Shown here piece by piece: positions 9,353-22,434 of a stretch of 64,000 nt of DNA. Made by a program: the position numbers and the translations under genes. The stretch's first letter is position 1. Every line of letters begins with the position of its first letter. Source of the stretch: Microbispora catharanthi (GTDB lineage: Bacteria; Actinomycetota; Actinomycetes; Streptosporangiales; Streptosporangiaceae); the NCBI RefSeq assembly GCF_006334915.2, contig NZ_VDMA02000018.1, forward strand, positions 124,001-188,000, in the 5' to 3' direction. Below the pieces are notes generated by a model. That model had not been told where the DNA came from. It worked only from the letters and a program-made list of their open reading frames with translations, and ran no database searches.

Positions 9353-10357
9353 GTGAGCGACTATCCATGGTCCGAGGCCACGGCCAGCGGGGTGGGGTCC
9401 TACCCGGGCGAGGACCATCTGGAGGCGGTCAGGACGGCCTTCGGCGAACTGCCCATGCCCTACCTGCCGGAGCTGCCGAGCCGGGGCGTGGGCGCCGACA
9501 TGATCGGCCGTACGGCGTCACTGCTGGTCGAGCTGCCCGTGGAGGTGCAGCCGTCCGGCTGGCGGCTCGCCGACCGGCCGGGACGGGACTTCAAGCGGGC
9601 CAGGGATCACCTCACCCGCGACCTCGACGGCCTGGAGGAGGTCTCCCAGGGCTACGAGGGGCCGTTCAAGATCCAGGCGTGCGGGCCGTGGACGCTCGCA
9701 GGAGCGATCGAGCTCAGGCACGGCGACAAGGTGCTCTCCGACGCGGGAGCCGTACGCGACCTGACCGAGTCGCTGGCCGAGGGGCTCGCGCAGCACGTGG
9801 CGGAGGTCCGGCGCCGGATTCCCGGAGCCGACCTCGTCGTCCAGATCGACGAGCCGGGGCTGCCCGGGGTGCTGGCGGGCACGGTGCCGACCGCGTCCGG
9901 CTTCGGGCGGCTGCCCGCCGTCGAGTCTCCGATCGCGGCCGAGCGGCTGAGGACCGTGCTCTCCGCGCTCGCGCCCGCCTTCCCGGTCGTCCACTGCTGC
10001 GCGCCGGGCGTGCCGTACGAGGTGATCCGTACGGCGGGCGCGCGGGGCGTGTCGCTGGACGCGGCGCTGCTGCGCCGCCGTGACGAGGACGAGCTGGGCG
10101 AGACGATCGAGAAGGGGCTCGCGCTGTTCCTCGGCGTCGTGCCGGGCACCGACACCCGGCTGCCGGACGTCGGGGTGGTGGCCAAGCCGGCGGTCGAGCT
10201 GTGGCGGCGCCTCGGCTTCCCGCCCGCCCGGCTCGCCGAGCAGGTCGTGCTCACCCCCGCCTGCGGCCTGGCCGGGGCCTCGCCCGCGTACGCCAAGGCG
10301 GCGCTGGCCCGGTGCCGGGAGGCGGCCCGGGTGCTGCGCGAGGACCCCGGCGAGTGA
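9353..10357 (+). CDS. Cobalamin-independent methionine synthase-like protein (MetE C-terminal type)
   Basis: 334 residues, equal to the C-terminal catalytic half of MetE. Zinc ligands H214 and C215 (VVHCCAPG) and C304 (LTPACGLAG) are present, as is the VQIDEPG strand. It lacks the N-terminal MetE half, so it resembles the archaeal-type or core MetE methyltransferases. The methyl donor is not known; a role in methionine synthesis is inferred from the family. This gene commonly follows mnmA in actinomycetes. I use GTG 9353; GTG 9347 is an alternative and neither has a clear ribosome site. Confidence 0.85.
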   Translation: MSDYPWSEATASGVGSYPGEDHLEAVRTAFGELPMPYLPELPSRGVGADMIGRTASLLVELPVEVQPSGWRLADRPGRDFKRARDHLTRDLDGLEEVSQGYEGPFKIQACGPWTLAGAIELRHGDKVLSDAGAVRDLTESLAEGLAQHVAEVRRRIPGADLVVQIDEPGLPGVLAGTVPTASGFGRLPAVESPIAAERLRTVLSALAPAFPVVHCCAPGVPYEVIRTAGARGVSLDAALLRRRDEDELGETIEKGLALFLGVVPGTDTRLPDVGVVAKPAVELWRRLGFPPARLAEQVVLTPACGLAGASPAYAKAALARCREAARVLREDPGE

Positions 10358-10496
10358 GGCCGCCGGGAGTGAGGCCGTCGGGAGTGGGGCTGCCGCGAGC
10401 GATCCAAGCGGCCTCCCAGCTCATCCCCAAGTGATTCACAAGCCTTGTCACGTATCTCTTGACGTGCTGGAAGTTCAGACGTTCAGGAGAAAGACC

Positions 10497-10976
10497 ATGC
10501 GAAGCGCTGCGCGCCTTCTGCTCCCTCTCGCCACTGCCGGGCTGTCCGCCGCTCTGGCCGCCGGTCTCGTCGCGGCTCCCGCGGTGGCCTCGGCCTCGTC
10601 GGCGGCATCGCCCGCGTCAGCGGCCTCGGCCGCGTCGGCGGCGGAGACCTGGGAGTGGGGACCGACGGCGTCCTCCGACACCAAGGGCTGGGCGAACGGG
10701 TACGTCCGGTCGGGCTCGTCGGGCCTGCGCATCGTCGGCGACCTCTATGACGCGGGCGGGGCCAGGACCTGCTCGTGGGTGAAGATCAAGTGGCTGACCG
10801 ACCGCGGGAAGTACCGCACGGCGACCTACCGCAACTGCTCCCAGTCCACCCCTCGGACGTTCACGGTGAAGGCCGGGTACATGCTGCTGGCCAAGGCGAT
10901 GGTCTGCCGGGGCAGCGCGACCCGGATCACCGGCAAGTGCTCTCGCTGGGAACGCGTCTGGACCCAGGGAGGTTGA
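10497..10976 (+). CDS. Small secreted protein with four cysteines
   Basis: 159 residues. A Sec signal peptide (RSAARLLLPLATAGL, then an Ala-rich core) is followed by an Ala/Ser-rich spacer and a mature domain of about 110 residues with four cysteines (RTCSW, RNCSQ, MVCRG, GKCSR), likely two disulfides. The domain is rich in aromatic and basic residues. I do not recognise a family. The ATG follows CAGGAGAAAG. It sits alone between the MetE-like gene and ligA and is closed by a strong hairpin. Confidence 0.8.
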   Translation: MRSAARLLLPLATAGLSAALAAGLVAAPAVASASSAASPASAASAASAAETWEWGPTASSDTKGWANGYVRSGSSGLRIVGDLYDAGGARTCSWVKIKWLTDRGKYRTATYRNCSQSTPRTFTVKAGYMLLAKAMVCRGSATRITGKCSRWERVWTQGG

Positions 10977-10978
10977 CC

Positions 10979-11018
10979 CTCGGGCCGGTCTCTCTCCATC
11001 CACGGCGACCGGCCCGAG
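10979..11018. terminator. Terminator hairpin after the small secreted protein gene
   Basis: CTCGGGCCGGT (10979-10989) pairs perfectly with ACCGGCCCGAG (11008-11018) across an 18-base loop, starting 3 bases after the stop codon. There is no T-run, as is usual for high-GC actinomycete terminators, though A-rich sequence follows. Confidence 0.7.
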
Positions 11019-11131
11019 TACACCCGGACAAAAAGGAATGAAAGTGGGCTGCAAGCGGTCTACCGTAATTCTCGATCGCTCCTGAGACGAGGGGCCGCGC
11101 GGTCTGGAGCGGCCCTCTCGCCGAGCGGTCC

Positions 11132-11168
11132 GGCGGGAGCCGCCCACGTCCTCGGCGCGGCTCCCGCC
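11132..11168. promoter_or_regulatory. Strong hairpin upstream of ligA
   Basis: GGCGGGAGCCGC (11132-11143) pairs with GCGGCTCCCGCC (11157-11168) across a 13-base loop. It lies about 70 bases before the ligA start, and the 3-prime arm is flanked by a near-repeat of CCGCCCACGTCCT. It may be a second terminator or a 5-prime UTR structure. Confidence 0.45.
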
Positions 11169-11222
11169 CACGTCCTTCGCGAACTGTCGGTCGCCGGAGA
11201 TACGGTTGCCCTGGGTGTCTGA

Positions 11223-13586
<2,364 letters not shown>

Positions 13587-13617
13587 CCACGCACCCATAG
13601 CCGCCCGGCTCGCCTAC

Positions 13618-13770
13618 GCCTGCCAGGCGGCCAGCAGGTCTTCGGGGCCCCAGTGCGCCGCGAGCGGCAGGCCGTCGTCGACACCGGATCGGGAAACGGC
13701 CACCAGCGGAGTCGTGGGGTCGGCGCCGGGTTCCCTCAGTCGCCTCGACCATACGTGGAACCAATCTGAC
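13618..13770 (-). pseudogene. C-terminal gene fragment, family unknown
   Basis: Read leftward, about 50 codons give DWFHVWSRRLREPGADP, then a stretch with SRSGVDDGLPLAAHW and a final GPEDLLAAWQA before a TAG stop at 13618. Composition and end look like the tail of a real protein, but no start codon is available before an in-frame stop at about 13796. I read it as the end of a gene that has lost its front. I do not recognise the family with certainty. Confidence 0.4.
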
Positions 13771-13897
13771 GTAGATGTGATCTTACATTGTTAAGGGGTC
13801 GGGAGAAGAAGCGCTGGCCGCCGGCAACACCGGAACGCTCATGAGGATGGCCTCGCGCCCGGGGAACAGGAGCATCTGCACTGCTGTTCCCTCGAAC
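13771..13897. other. Unassigned stretch between remnant and PhzF gene
   Basis: About 130 bases of lower GC content than the surroundings with no coding frame I can support on either strand. It contains the only AT-rich patch here (around 13765-13795), which may be a former promoter. Confidence 0.4.
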
Positions 13898-14786
13898 GTG
13901 CCGACTTCTGTTCATCCGATACCCCAAGGCCTGGAATACGCGGCCTTCACCACCGATCCCGCCGGCGGCAACATGGCCGGGGGTGGTGCTCGACGCCGCC
14001 GGGCTGGATGAGGCGGCCATGCTCGCCATCGCCGCCGAGGTGGGCCATTCGGAGACAGCCTTCCTGAGCGAGGCTCCGGCGCGGCTCGCCGAGACGGGCC
14101 GGACGTTCACCGTCCGATATTTCAGCCCGAAGATGGAGGTGCCGTTCTGCGGGCACGCCACGGTGGCATCGGCGGTCGCGCTCGCCGAGCGGATCGGCCC
14201 GGGTGGCCTGGTCTTCGAGACGCAGGCCGGAACCGTACCGGTCGAGGTGGCGGCGGATGACGGCGGTGTGCTGTGGGCGACCCTGACCAGCGTGGAGCCG
14301 TACGTCGAGCCGGTCGGCGAGCTCGATGTGGCGCAGGCGCTCGACGCGCTGAAGTGGCGGATCGACGAGCTCGATCCCGCACTACCCCCGCGGATCGCCT
14401 TCGCGGGATCGCGCCACCTGGTCCTGGCCGCTGCCACCCGTGGCCGCCTCGCCGATCTGGACTACGACTTCTCAGGGCTGGCGCAGTACATGACCGATCG
14501 GGATCTCATCACCCTGCAACTGGTGTGGCGGGAGTCGGCGGACACCTTCCAGGTGCGTGACCCGTTCCCCGTGGGCGGAATCGTGGAGGACCCGGCCACC
14601 GGGGCCGCCGCAGCCGCTTTCGGGGCATATCTGCGGGACCTCGGCGAGGCCGGTCCCGTGGCGAGCCTGACCCTGCACCAGGGTGTCGACCTGGGACGGC
14701 CCGGTCTGCTGCGGGTGGAGCTGCGAGACGGGGATACCAGGGTCCGGGTTTCCGGCGCGGCGGTGCCTGTGCGGGTCGGAGGCTGA
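13898..14786 (+). pseudogene. PhzF-family epimerase/isomerase with a one-base frameshift
   Basis: Downstream of 13983 one open frame gives VVLDAAGLDEAAML, GHSETAFL, FSPKMEVPFCGHATVASA and EDPATGAAAAAFGAYL, hallmarks of PhzF proteins. The missing front, LEYAAFTTDPAGGNMAG, lies just upstream in another frame. The two join if the run of five Gs at 13979-13983 is read as four. The intact protein would be about 295 residues from GTG 13898. If the shift is real, only a 267-residue protein from GTG 13983 could be made, without the first strand. PhzF proteins are isomerases of unknown substrate here. Confidence 0.75.
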
Positions 14787-14907
14787 TCCGGCTCGCGTTG
14801 ACCCAACCCGCCCGCGCGAACTGCGAGACTCAGGCAAACGGGGCGACCATGAGCCTGGCGCCGGAGCCGTGGGTCCGGCCTCGCCCGCCTGACACGCCAC
14901 ACGAGAA

Positions 14908-14945
14908 AGGCGTGCCGTACGGATGGGGAGCCGTACGGCACGCCT
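14908..14945. terminator. Bidirectional terminator between PhzF and cellulase
   Basis: AGGCGTGCCGTACGG (14908-14922) pairs perfectly with CCGTACGGCACGCCT (14931-14945) across an eight-base loop. The 15-base stem lies between two convergent genes and can stop both. Confidence 0.85.
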
Positions 14946-14962
14946 GGACTGTGCGGTGGGGG

Positions 14963-16477
<1,515 letters not shown>

Positions 16478-16655
16478 CTAATAGGCGCAGGCGGGCGGGG
16501 GAGTGGACCTGTGGAGCAGTTGAAACTTTCACCGCAACTCCGGTCAGACCGTGATATCTCCAGAAATCATGGTGACGGAGTGTGCCCAAGCGGTTTCGCG
16601 AAGTGGCCCAGAGGCCGTACCCTCCCATAGTGACCTCTTGGGGGGTTTCTTACCG

Positions 16656-18800
16656 ATGACGCTTTCACGCGGTCTCATGCCGCTCGCCGGGGTGCCACGC
16701 GTCCTCCTGCCCGCCGTCGACCTGGGCGAGATGTTCACGCCCGTCGACACCCGGGACACCGGACCGCGTCCCGGCTCGCCCCTGTGGGCCTACCTCACGG
16801 CGGTCACCGCCGTCGGCGTCGCCGCGCTGGTGATCGCGCAGGTACGGCTCGGCTTCGGCGAGCTGGGCGAGGTGGCCCGCACTCCGCTGTTCTGGATGCT
16901 GACCGTCCTGGTGGTGCTGGGCGAGCTGCGCCCGGTCATGTTCAGCTCCTCGACGCTGGTCGGGGGCACGCCGACCTCCACGATGTTCACTTTCGCCGTG
17001 CTGATGTACCAGGGCCTGCCGACCGCGGTGCTGATGCAGGCGGTCGCCGTGGTGGTCAGCGGCCTGGTGCGTCGCAGGGCCTGGCACCGGGTGCTGTTCA
17101 ACCTCGCCCAGGTGACCCTGGCCTGCACGGCGGCCGCGGGGGCCTTCGCCGCGTTCGGCGCGCATCCGGCGCCTCGCGTGCCCTGGACGCCCGACGGCGA
17201 GGACATCCCCGCCATCGCGCTGGCCGCGGCGGCGTACTTCGCCGTCCGCGCGATCCTGGTCTGCCAGGCGGTGGCGCTGCACGAGCGCCGGCCGCTGACC
17301 CGGGTCATGAAGGCGTCGATCGGCCCGCAGTCCCTCGTCTACGGAGCGCTGCTCGGACTCGCGCCGCTCGTCGTGGTCGTGATGGCGCACTCCACGGCCC
17401 TGGTGCCCCTGTTCGTCGCGCCGCTGACCGCGGTCTACTTCACCGCGACGCTCTCGCTGCGCCGCGACCACCAGGCCACCCATGACGGGCTCACCGGCCT
17501 GCCGAACCGCAAGATGCTCATCCTGCGCACCGAGGAGGCCCTGGCCGAGGCGCGCGAGCACGAGCGGGTGGGGCTGCTCCTGCTCGACCTCGACCGCTTC
17601 AAGGAGGTCAACGACACGCTCGGCCACCCGGTCGGCGACCGGCTGCTGCAGATCGTGGCCCACCGGCTCACCCACAGCGTGCGGCCCGGCGACGTGGTGG
17701 CCCGCCTCGGCGGGGACGAGTTCGCGGTGCTGCTGCCGTCGATCAGGGACGCCCAGGCGGCCAAGGAGGTCGCCTCGCGGCTGCGGGTCGCGCTGACCGA
17801 GCCGGTACGCCTCGAGGGCATGACCTTCGACCTCGACGCGTCGATCGGCATCGCGCTCTATCCGGACCACGCGCCGGACTTCGAGCTGCTCATGCAACGC
17901 TCCGACGTGGCGATGTATCTGGCCAAGGAGGGCCGCACCGGCGTCGAGTTCTACCTGCCGGGCAAGGACCGCAACTCGCCGGAACGGCTGAGCCTGCTCG
18001 GCGACCTGCGCCGGGCGATCGACGCCGACGAGCTGGAGCTCCACTATCAGCCCAAGGTGAGCCTGGAGGACGGCAGGGTCGAGAGCATCGAGGCGCTGCT
18101 GCGCTGGTGGCACCCGGTGCGCGGGCCGATCTCGCCCGCCGAGTTCATCCCGCTCGCCGAGCAGTCATACCTGATGCGCGAGCTCACCCAGCACGTCATC
18201 GGCCACGCGCTGCGGCAGGCGGCCCGCTGGTGGCACGCGGGCGTCGACGTGCCGGTCTCGGTCAACGTGTCGGCCCGCGACCTGCTGGATTCGAGCCTGC
18301 CCGAGCAACTGGAGTCCGGGCTGGAGAAGCTGGACCTGCCTCCCGAGGCCATCCGTCTGGAGGTCACCGAGCGCATCCTCATGACCGACCAGGCCTACAG
18401 CGCCGACACGATCCGCACCCTGGCCGGACTCGGCATCCAGCTGGCCCTGGACGATTTCGGCACCGGCTACTCCTCGCTGGTCCGCCTCCAGCGGCTTCCG
18501 GTCTCCGAGGTCAAGATCGACGCGTCGTTCGTACGGCGGCTCGGGGAGTCGCCGGACGACGAGCGGATCGTCCGCTCGATCATCGACCTCGTGCGGTCCC
18601 TCGGGCTGAGGTCGGTCGCCGAGGGGGTCGAGTCGCCCGAGGTCGCGACGCTGCTGCGGGAGATGGGCTGCCATGCGGGCCAGGGATGGTGGCTGGCCAA
18701 GCCCATGCCCGCGAGCGAGGCGACCACCTGGTTGCGCGGCCGGCTCGGCGCGGCCTTCCTGGACCGCGAGAGCGTCGGGGGCGGTCTCGCGCCGCACTGA
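16656..18800 (+). CDS. Membrane-bound GGDEF-EAL protein
   Basis: 714 residues. Residues 44-265 hold about six to eight hydrophobic helices of a MASE-like sensor region. The diguanylate cyclase domain has GGDEF at 352-356 with the inhibitory-site motif RPGD five residues before it. The phosphodiesterase domain has EAL at 479-481, DDFGTGYSSL and KIDASF. Both enzymatic motifs are intact, so it could make or break cyclic di-GMP, which controls development in actinomycetes. ATG 16656 was chosen because a G-run lies upstream and the longer form adds no conserved sequence. A second such gene lies at 28526-31276. Confidence 0.93.
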   Translation: MTLSRGLMPLAGVPRVLLPAVDLGEMFTPVDTRDTGPRPGSPLWAYLTAVTAVGVAALVIAQVRLGFGELGEVARTPLFWMLTVLVVLGELRPVMFSSSTLVGGTPTSTMFTFAVLMYQGLPTAVLMQAVAVVVSGLVRRRAWHRVLFNLAQVTLACTAAAGAFAAFGAHPAPRVPWTPDGEDIPAIALAAAAYFAVRAILVCQAVALHERRPLTRVMKASIGPQSLVYGALLGLAPLVVVVMAHSTALVPLFVAPLTAVYFTATLSLRRDHQATHDGLTGLPNRKMLILRTEEALAEAREHERVGLLLLDLDRFKEVNDTLGHPVGDRLLQIVAHRLTHSVRPGDVVARLGGDEFAVLLPSIRDAQAAKEVASRLRVALTEPVRLEGMTFDLDASIGIALYPDHAPDFELLMQRSDVAMYLAKEGRTGVEFYLPGKDRNSPERLSLLGDLRRAIDADELELHYQPKVSLEDGRVESIEALLRWWHPVRGPISPAEFIPLAEQSYLMRELTQHVIGHALRQAARWWHAGVDVPVSVNVSARDLLDSSLPEQLESGLEKLDLPPEAIRLEVTERILMTDQAYSADTIRTLAGLGIQLALDDFGTGYSSLVRLQRLPVSEVKIDASFVRRLGESPDDERIVRSIIDLVRSLGLRSVAEGVESPEVATLLREMGCHAGQGWWLAKPMPASEATTWLRGRLGAAFLDRESVGGGLAPH

Positions 18801-18924
18801 CCCGTCACAGATGGCGGCGGCGCATTAAGACCATGTGACGCGGTGTCGTCGGGTCGGCCCCGCTCGGCGGCGAGCCCTAGGATGGGTAGGTCCAATCTCC
18901 ATCATGAAACGGGTTCGACGACTC

Positions 18925-19224
18925 ATGTCCGCCATAACCCGCGATGAGGTCGCTCACCTCGCCCGGCTGTCCCGGCTGGCACTGGCCGACGACGAGCTCG
19001 ACCACTTCGCCGCCCAGCTCGACCAGATCGTCGGCGCCGTCGCCCGCGTCGCGGAGGTGGCCGCCGACGACATTCCGCCGTCCTCGCACGCGCTTCCGCT
19101 GACCAACGTGTTCCGGCCCGACGACGTACGGCCCGGTCTCACGCCCGAAGGCGCCCTGTCCGGCGCGCCCGCCGTGGAGGACGACCGCTTCCGCGTGCCG
19201 CGGATCCTCGGGGAGGAAGAATGA
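18925..19224 (+). CDS. gatC: Asp/Glu-tRNA amidotransferase subunit C
   Basis: 99 residues. Conserved opening [19 protein letters not shown] and a terminal FRVPRIL. GatC clamps GatA to GatB in the complex that converts Glu-tRNA(Gln) and Asp-tRNA(Asn) to the amide forms. The ATG at 18925 fits the family start; there is only a weak ribosome site. A promoter-like TAGGAT at about 18878 lies upstream. The stop overlaps the gatA start (ATGA). Confidence 0.95.
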   Translation: MSAITRDEVAHLARLSRLALADDELDHFAAQLDQIVGAVARVAEVAADDIPPSSHALPLTNVFRPDDVRPGLTPEGALSGAPAVEDDRFRVPRILGEEE

Positions 19225-20711
19225 GCTTGATTCGCAAGACCGCCGCCGAACTCGGCGCGCTGGTCGCCTCCCGAGAGGTCACCGCCGTCGAGGTCGCCCA
19301 GGCCCACCTCGACCGGATCGCCGAGGTCGACGGCCAGGTCAACGCCTTCCTGCACGTGGACGCGGAGTCCGCGCTGGCGCAGGCCCGCGCGATCGACGAG
19401 CGCATCGCCGCCGGTGAGACGCTCGGCCCGCTTGCCGGGGTGCCGATCGCGCACAAGGACGTGTTCACCACGACCGGCATGCCGACGACCGCCGGCTCGA
19501 AGATCCTCGAAGGCTGGCTCCCGCCGTACGACGCGACCGTGACCCGCCGCCTGCGCGAGGCCGGCCTGGTGATCCTCGGCAAGACCAACCTGGACGAGTT
19601 CGCCATGGGGTCGTCCACGGAGAACTCGGCGTACGGCGCGACGCACAACCCCTGGGACCTGTCCCGGATTCCCGGTGGTTCTTCCGGCGGTTCGTCGGCC
19701 GCGGTGTCCGCCTACGAGGCGCCGCTGTCCACCGGCACCGACACCGGCGGCTCGATCCGCCAGCCCGCCGCGGTGACCGGCATCGTCGGCATGAAGCCGA
19801 CCTACGGCGGCTCGTCCCGCTACGGGCTGATCGCGTTCGCGTCCTCGCTCGACACGCCGGGTCCTTTCGCCCGCAACGTGCTCGACGCGGCGCTGCTGCA
19901 CGAGGCGTTCTCCGGTCACGACCCGCTCGACTCGACCTCGATCGACGCGCCGGTCCCGCCGGTCGTCGAGGCCGCGCGGCACGCCGACGTGGCGGGCATG
20001 CGGGTCGGCGTGGTCAAGGAGTTCGGCGGGGAGGGCTACCAGCCCGGCGTCCTCGCCCGCTTCAACGAGGCCGTCGAACTGCTGGAGTCGCTCGGGGCCA
20101 AGGTCGTCGAGGTCTCCTGCCCGACCTTCTCCTACGCGCTGCCCGCGTACTACCTGATCGCGCCGTCGGAGTGCTCGTCCAACCTGGCCCGCTTCGACGC
20201 CATGCGGTACGGCCTGCGCGTCGGCGACGACGGCACCCGCAGCGCCGAGGAGGTCATGGCCCTGACCCGGGCGGCCGGCTTCGGCCCGGAGGTCAAGCGG
20301 CGCATCATGCTCGGCACGTACGCCCTGTCGTCCGGCTACTACGACGCCTACTACGGGCAGGCCCAGAAGGTCCGCACGCTGATCATGCGTGACTTCGAGG
20401 CGGCCTTCCAGCAGGTGGACGTGCTGGTCTCGCCGACCACGCCGACCACCGCGTTCCCGATCGGGGAGCGGGCCGACGACCCGATGGCGATGTACCTCGC
20501 CGACCTGTGCACGATCCCGACCAACCTGGCCGGCAACGCGGCGATCTCGGTGCCGTGCGGCCTGGCAGACGAGGACGGCCTGCCGGTCGGACTGCAGGTC
20601 ATGGCCCCGGTCCTGGCCGACGACCGCTGCTATCGGGTCGGCGCCGCCGTGGAGAAGGCCTTCGAGAGCCGGTGGGGCGGCCCGCTGCTGTCCCGCGCGC
20701 CCGCGCTCTAG
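19221..20711 (+). CDS. gatA: Asp/Glu-tRNA amidotransferase subunit A
   Basis: 496 residues. Amidase-signature protein that releases ammonia from glutamine. The Lys-Ser-Ser triad lies in IAHKDVF (Lys), [11 protein letters not shown] and [12 protein letters not shown]. The gene overlaps gatC by four bases and has GGGGAGGAAG as ribosome site within gatC. gatB should follow directly, but a 565-codon ATPase gene lies between them here. Confidence 0.97.
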   Translation: MSLIRKTAAELGALVASREVTAVEVAQAHLDRIAEVDGQVNAFLHVDAESALAQARAIDERIAAGETLGPLAGVPIAHKDVFTTTGMPTTAGSKILEGWLPPYDATVTRRLREAGLVILGKTNLDEFAMGSSTENSAYGATHNPWDLSRIPGGSSGGSSAAVSAYEAPLSTGTDTGGSIRQPAAVTGIVGMKPTYGGSSRYGLIAFASSLDTPGPFARNVLDAALLHEAFSGHDPLDSTSIDAPVPPVVEAARHADVAGMRVGVVKEFGGEGYQPGVLARFNEAVELLESLGAKVVEVSCPTFSYALPAYYLIAPSECSSNLARFDAMRYGLRVGDDGTRSAEEVMALTRAAGFGPEVKRRIMLGTYALSSGYYDAYYGQAQKVRTLIMRDFEAAFQQVDVLVSPTTPTTAFPIGERADDPMAMYLADLCTIPTNLAGNAAISVPCGLADEDGLPVGLQVMAPVLADDRCYRVGAAVEKAFESRWGGPLLSRAPAL

Positions 20712-20736
20712 TCGCCGAAGGGAGGGGAACGGCGGC

Positions 20737-22434
20737 ATGATCACCCGCATCGAGATCGACGGCTTCAAGTCCTTCCTGGACTTCCAGCTCGACGTCCCGC
20801 CGTTCCTCGCCGTCATCGGCAGAAACGCCAGCGGGAAGTCCAACCTGCTCGACGCGCTGATGTTCGCGGTGGCGGTGGCCCGTGGGGATCGGCTGGTCGA
20901 TGCCGTCACTGCGGCCCGGGGCGACGCCGCGTCGCTCTTCCACCGGAGGACGGACGGCACGGCGGTAGAGCGGATGCGCTTCGCGCTGGAGTTCTCGCTG
21001 TCTCGGGCGGATCTGGACGCCCGGGTGCCCGAGGAGGAGACAGAGCGCCTTCCGACCTCATGGCGGTACGAGACCGAGTTGCGTCTCATGCCACGGGGTA
21101 AGCGTGAGGTGCTGCAGGTAGTGGAGGAGAGCTTCTCTCCGCTCGCCTCCCGGGGATATCCAGGTCTCAAGCACTTCCCGCCCCCGGTGATGCGGATGGC
21201 CAAGGGAGTCGATCTTCTTCGCATCCCTGACCGTGCGCTTCCTCATGCGGGTGAGAACCGTGACTGGGTGCCCGGGTTGGTGTGCGCCGATGAGCTCGAT
21301 TCGGTGGCGGTGCTCCGGCTGGAGCCGACGGAACTGGCCCGGCCCAGTCCTCTCGGGCACGAGGTGGGCCTGTCTCCGGCGGGGGCGGGCTTGGCCGGCT
21401 ATCTCCAAGGCATCGTGGAGGCGACGGCGAGCGACGCGCGTCCCGAGGGCGTGCTTCCGCTCATCAAGGCCAGGCTCACGCGGATGGTCAGGGAGGTCAC
21501 GGACTTCGATCTCGTCACTGACCCGCTGCGCGGTGACGTCCGGCTGCGGTTCATGTCACGGCATAATGCCGGTTTCGAGGCCGAGCAGGCCTCCGACGGC
21601 ACGCTTCGCCTCCTGGCGATGCTCGCGGTGCTCTACGACCCCCGTCGGAGAGGGCTTCTCGCGATCGAGGAGCCTGAGAACGGCGTTTTCCCGGAACGGC
21701 TGCGCGATCTCATCCGGATAGCGCGGGACGAGACGCGCGAGCGCGACTGGCTGCGGGCCTGGCGCGATCCAGACGACAGTGTCCGTGGCGCCCAGGTGCT
21801 CGTGACCAGCCACTCGCCGGTGCTGCTCGACGTCGTCCCCCGGAACGAGGTCGTCTTCCTGGAAAGTGCGACCCGCGTGGGTGGCGGTGTCGCCTCCAGC
21901 GCCGTGACCCGGTCTCGCCGCCTCGACGCGGATACGCAGCGACCCTCGACAGTGATAGCCGCCGCCGAGGAGGTACGCGGGACCTTCGACGTTCTGCTCT
22001 TCCACCGTGACGGCGCTCCGCCGGCGAAGTCGGAGGAGGTGCTCCGGCGGATGCGGGACGCCTGGCGGGAGTCAGCTGCGAGCGAGCAGCTTGTCGCCGT
22101 CGTGCCGCTACGCGAGACCGAGGCGTGGGCTCTCTCGGACCTCGAAGCGCTGCGCCGCGTGCTCGCACTGCCTCCCCGGGTGATGAACGAGCTCGCCGCC
22201 GACATGCGGGGGACAGTCGAGCAGCTTCAGGACCCGAAGAATCATCTGGCCAAGTTCATAGGCGAGGCCTTGGGCGCGCCGAGGCCGAACCAGCACACGG
22301 AGTTCCAGCAGGACTTCCTGGACCGGCTGGCAGAACAGATAGAGATCGGCAGACTGCGGAAGTTGCCTGCTTTCGCCTGCTGGTGGACCGATATGACCAA
22401 CGCACTGGAGAATCTAGGTTTCCGTTATGGCTGA
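20737..22434 (+). CDS. AAA ATPase (OLD/AAA15-like) with DUF4276-like C-terminal domain, inside the gat operon
   Basis: 565 residues. The N-terminal ABC-type ATPase domain begins [12 protein letters not shown], with Walker A GRNASGKS at 28-35, signature-like SDGTLRLL at 286-293, Walker B LLAIEEPE at 307-314 and the H-loop TSHSP at 357-361. After about residue 410 a second domain shows FHRDG (423-426) and RETEAW (459-464), like the acidic motifs of DUF4276/TOPRIM-type domains that usually sit in a separate gene beside such ATPases. Anti-phage defence is a plausible but unproven role. GGAGGGG precedes the ATG. The stop overlaps gatB by eight bases. Codon choice looks less GC-biased than in gatA and gatB. 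Confidence 0.85.
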   Translation: MITRIEIDGFKSFLDFQLDVPPFLAVIGRNASGKSNLLDALMFAVAVARGDRLVDAVTAARGDAASLFHRRTDGTAVERMRFALEFSLSRADLDARVPEEETERLPTSWRYETELRLMPRGKREVLQVVEESFSPLASRGYPGLKHFPPPVMRMAKGVDLLRIPDRALPHAGENRDWVPGLVCADELDSVAVLRLEPTELARPSPLGHEVGLSPAGAGLAGYLQGIVEATASDARPEGVLPLIKARLTRMVREVTDFDLVTDPLRGDVRLRFMSRHNAGFEAEQASDGTLRLLAMLAVLYDPRRRGLLAIEEPENGVFPERLRDLIRIARDETRERDWLRAWRDPDDSVRGAQVLVTSHSPVLLDVVPRNEVVFLESATRVGGGVASSAVTRSRRLDADTQRPSTVIAAAEEVRGTFDVLLFHRDGAPPAKSEEVLRRMRDAWRESAASEQLVAVVPLRETEAWALSDLEALRRVLALPPRVMNELAADMRGTVEQLQDPKNHLAKFIGEALGAPRPNQHTEFQQDFLDRLAEQIEIGRLRKLPAFACWWTDMTNALENLGFRYG

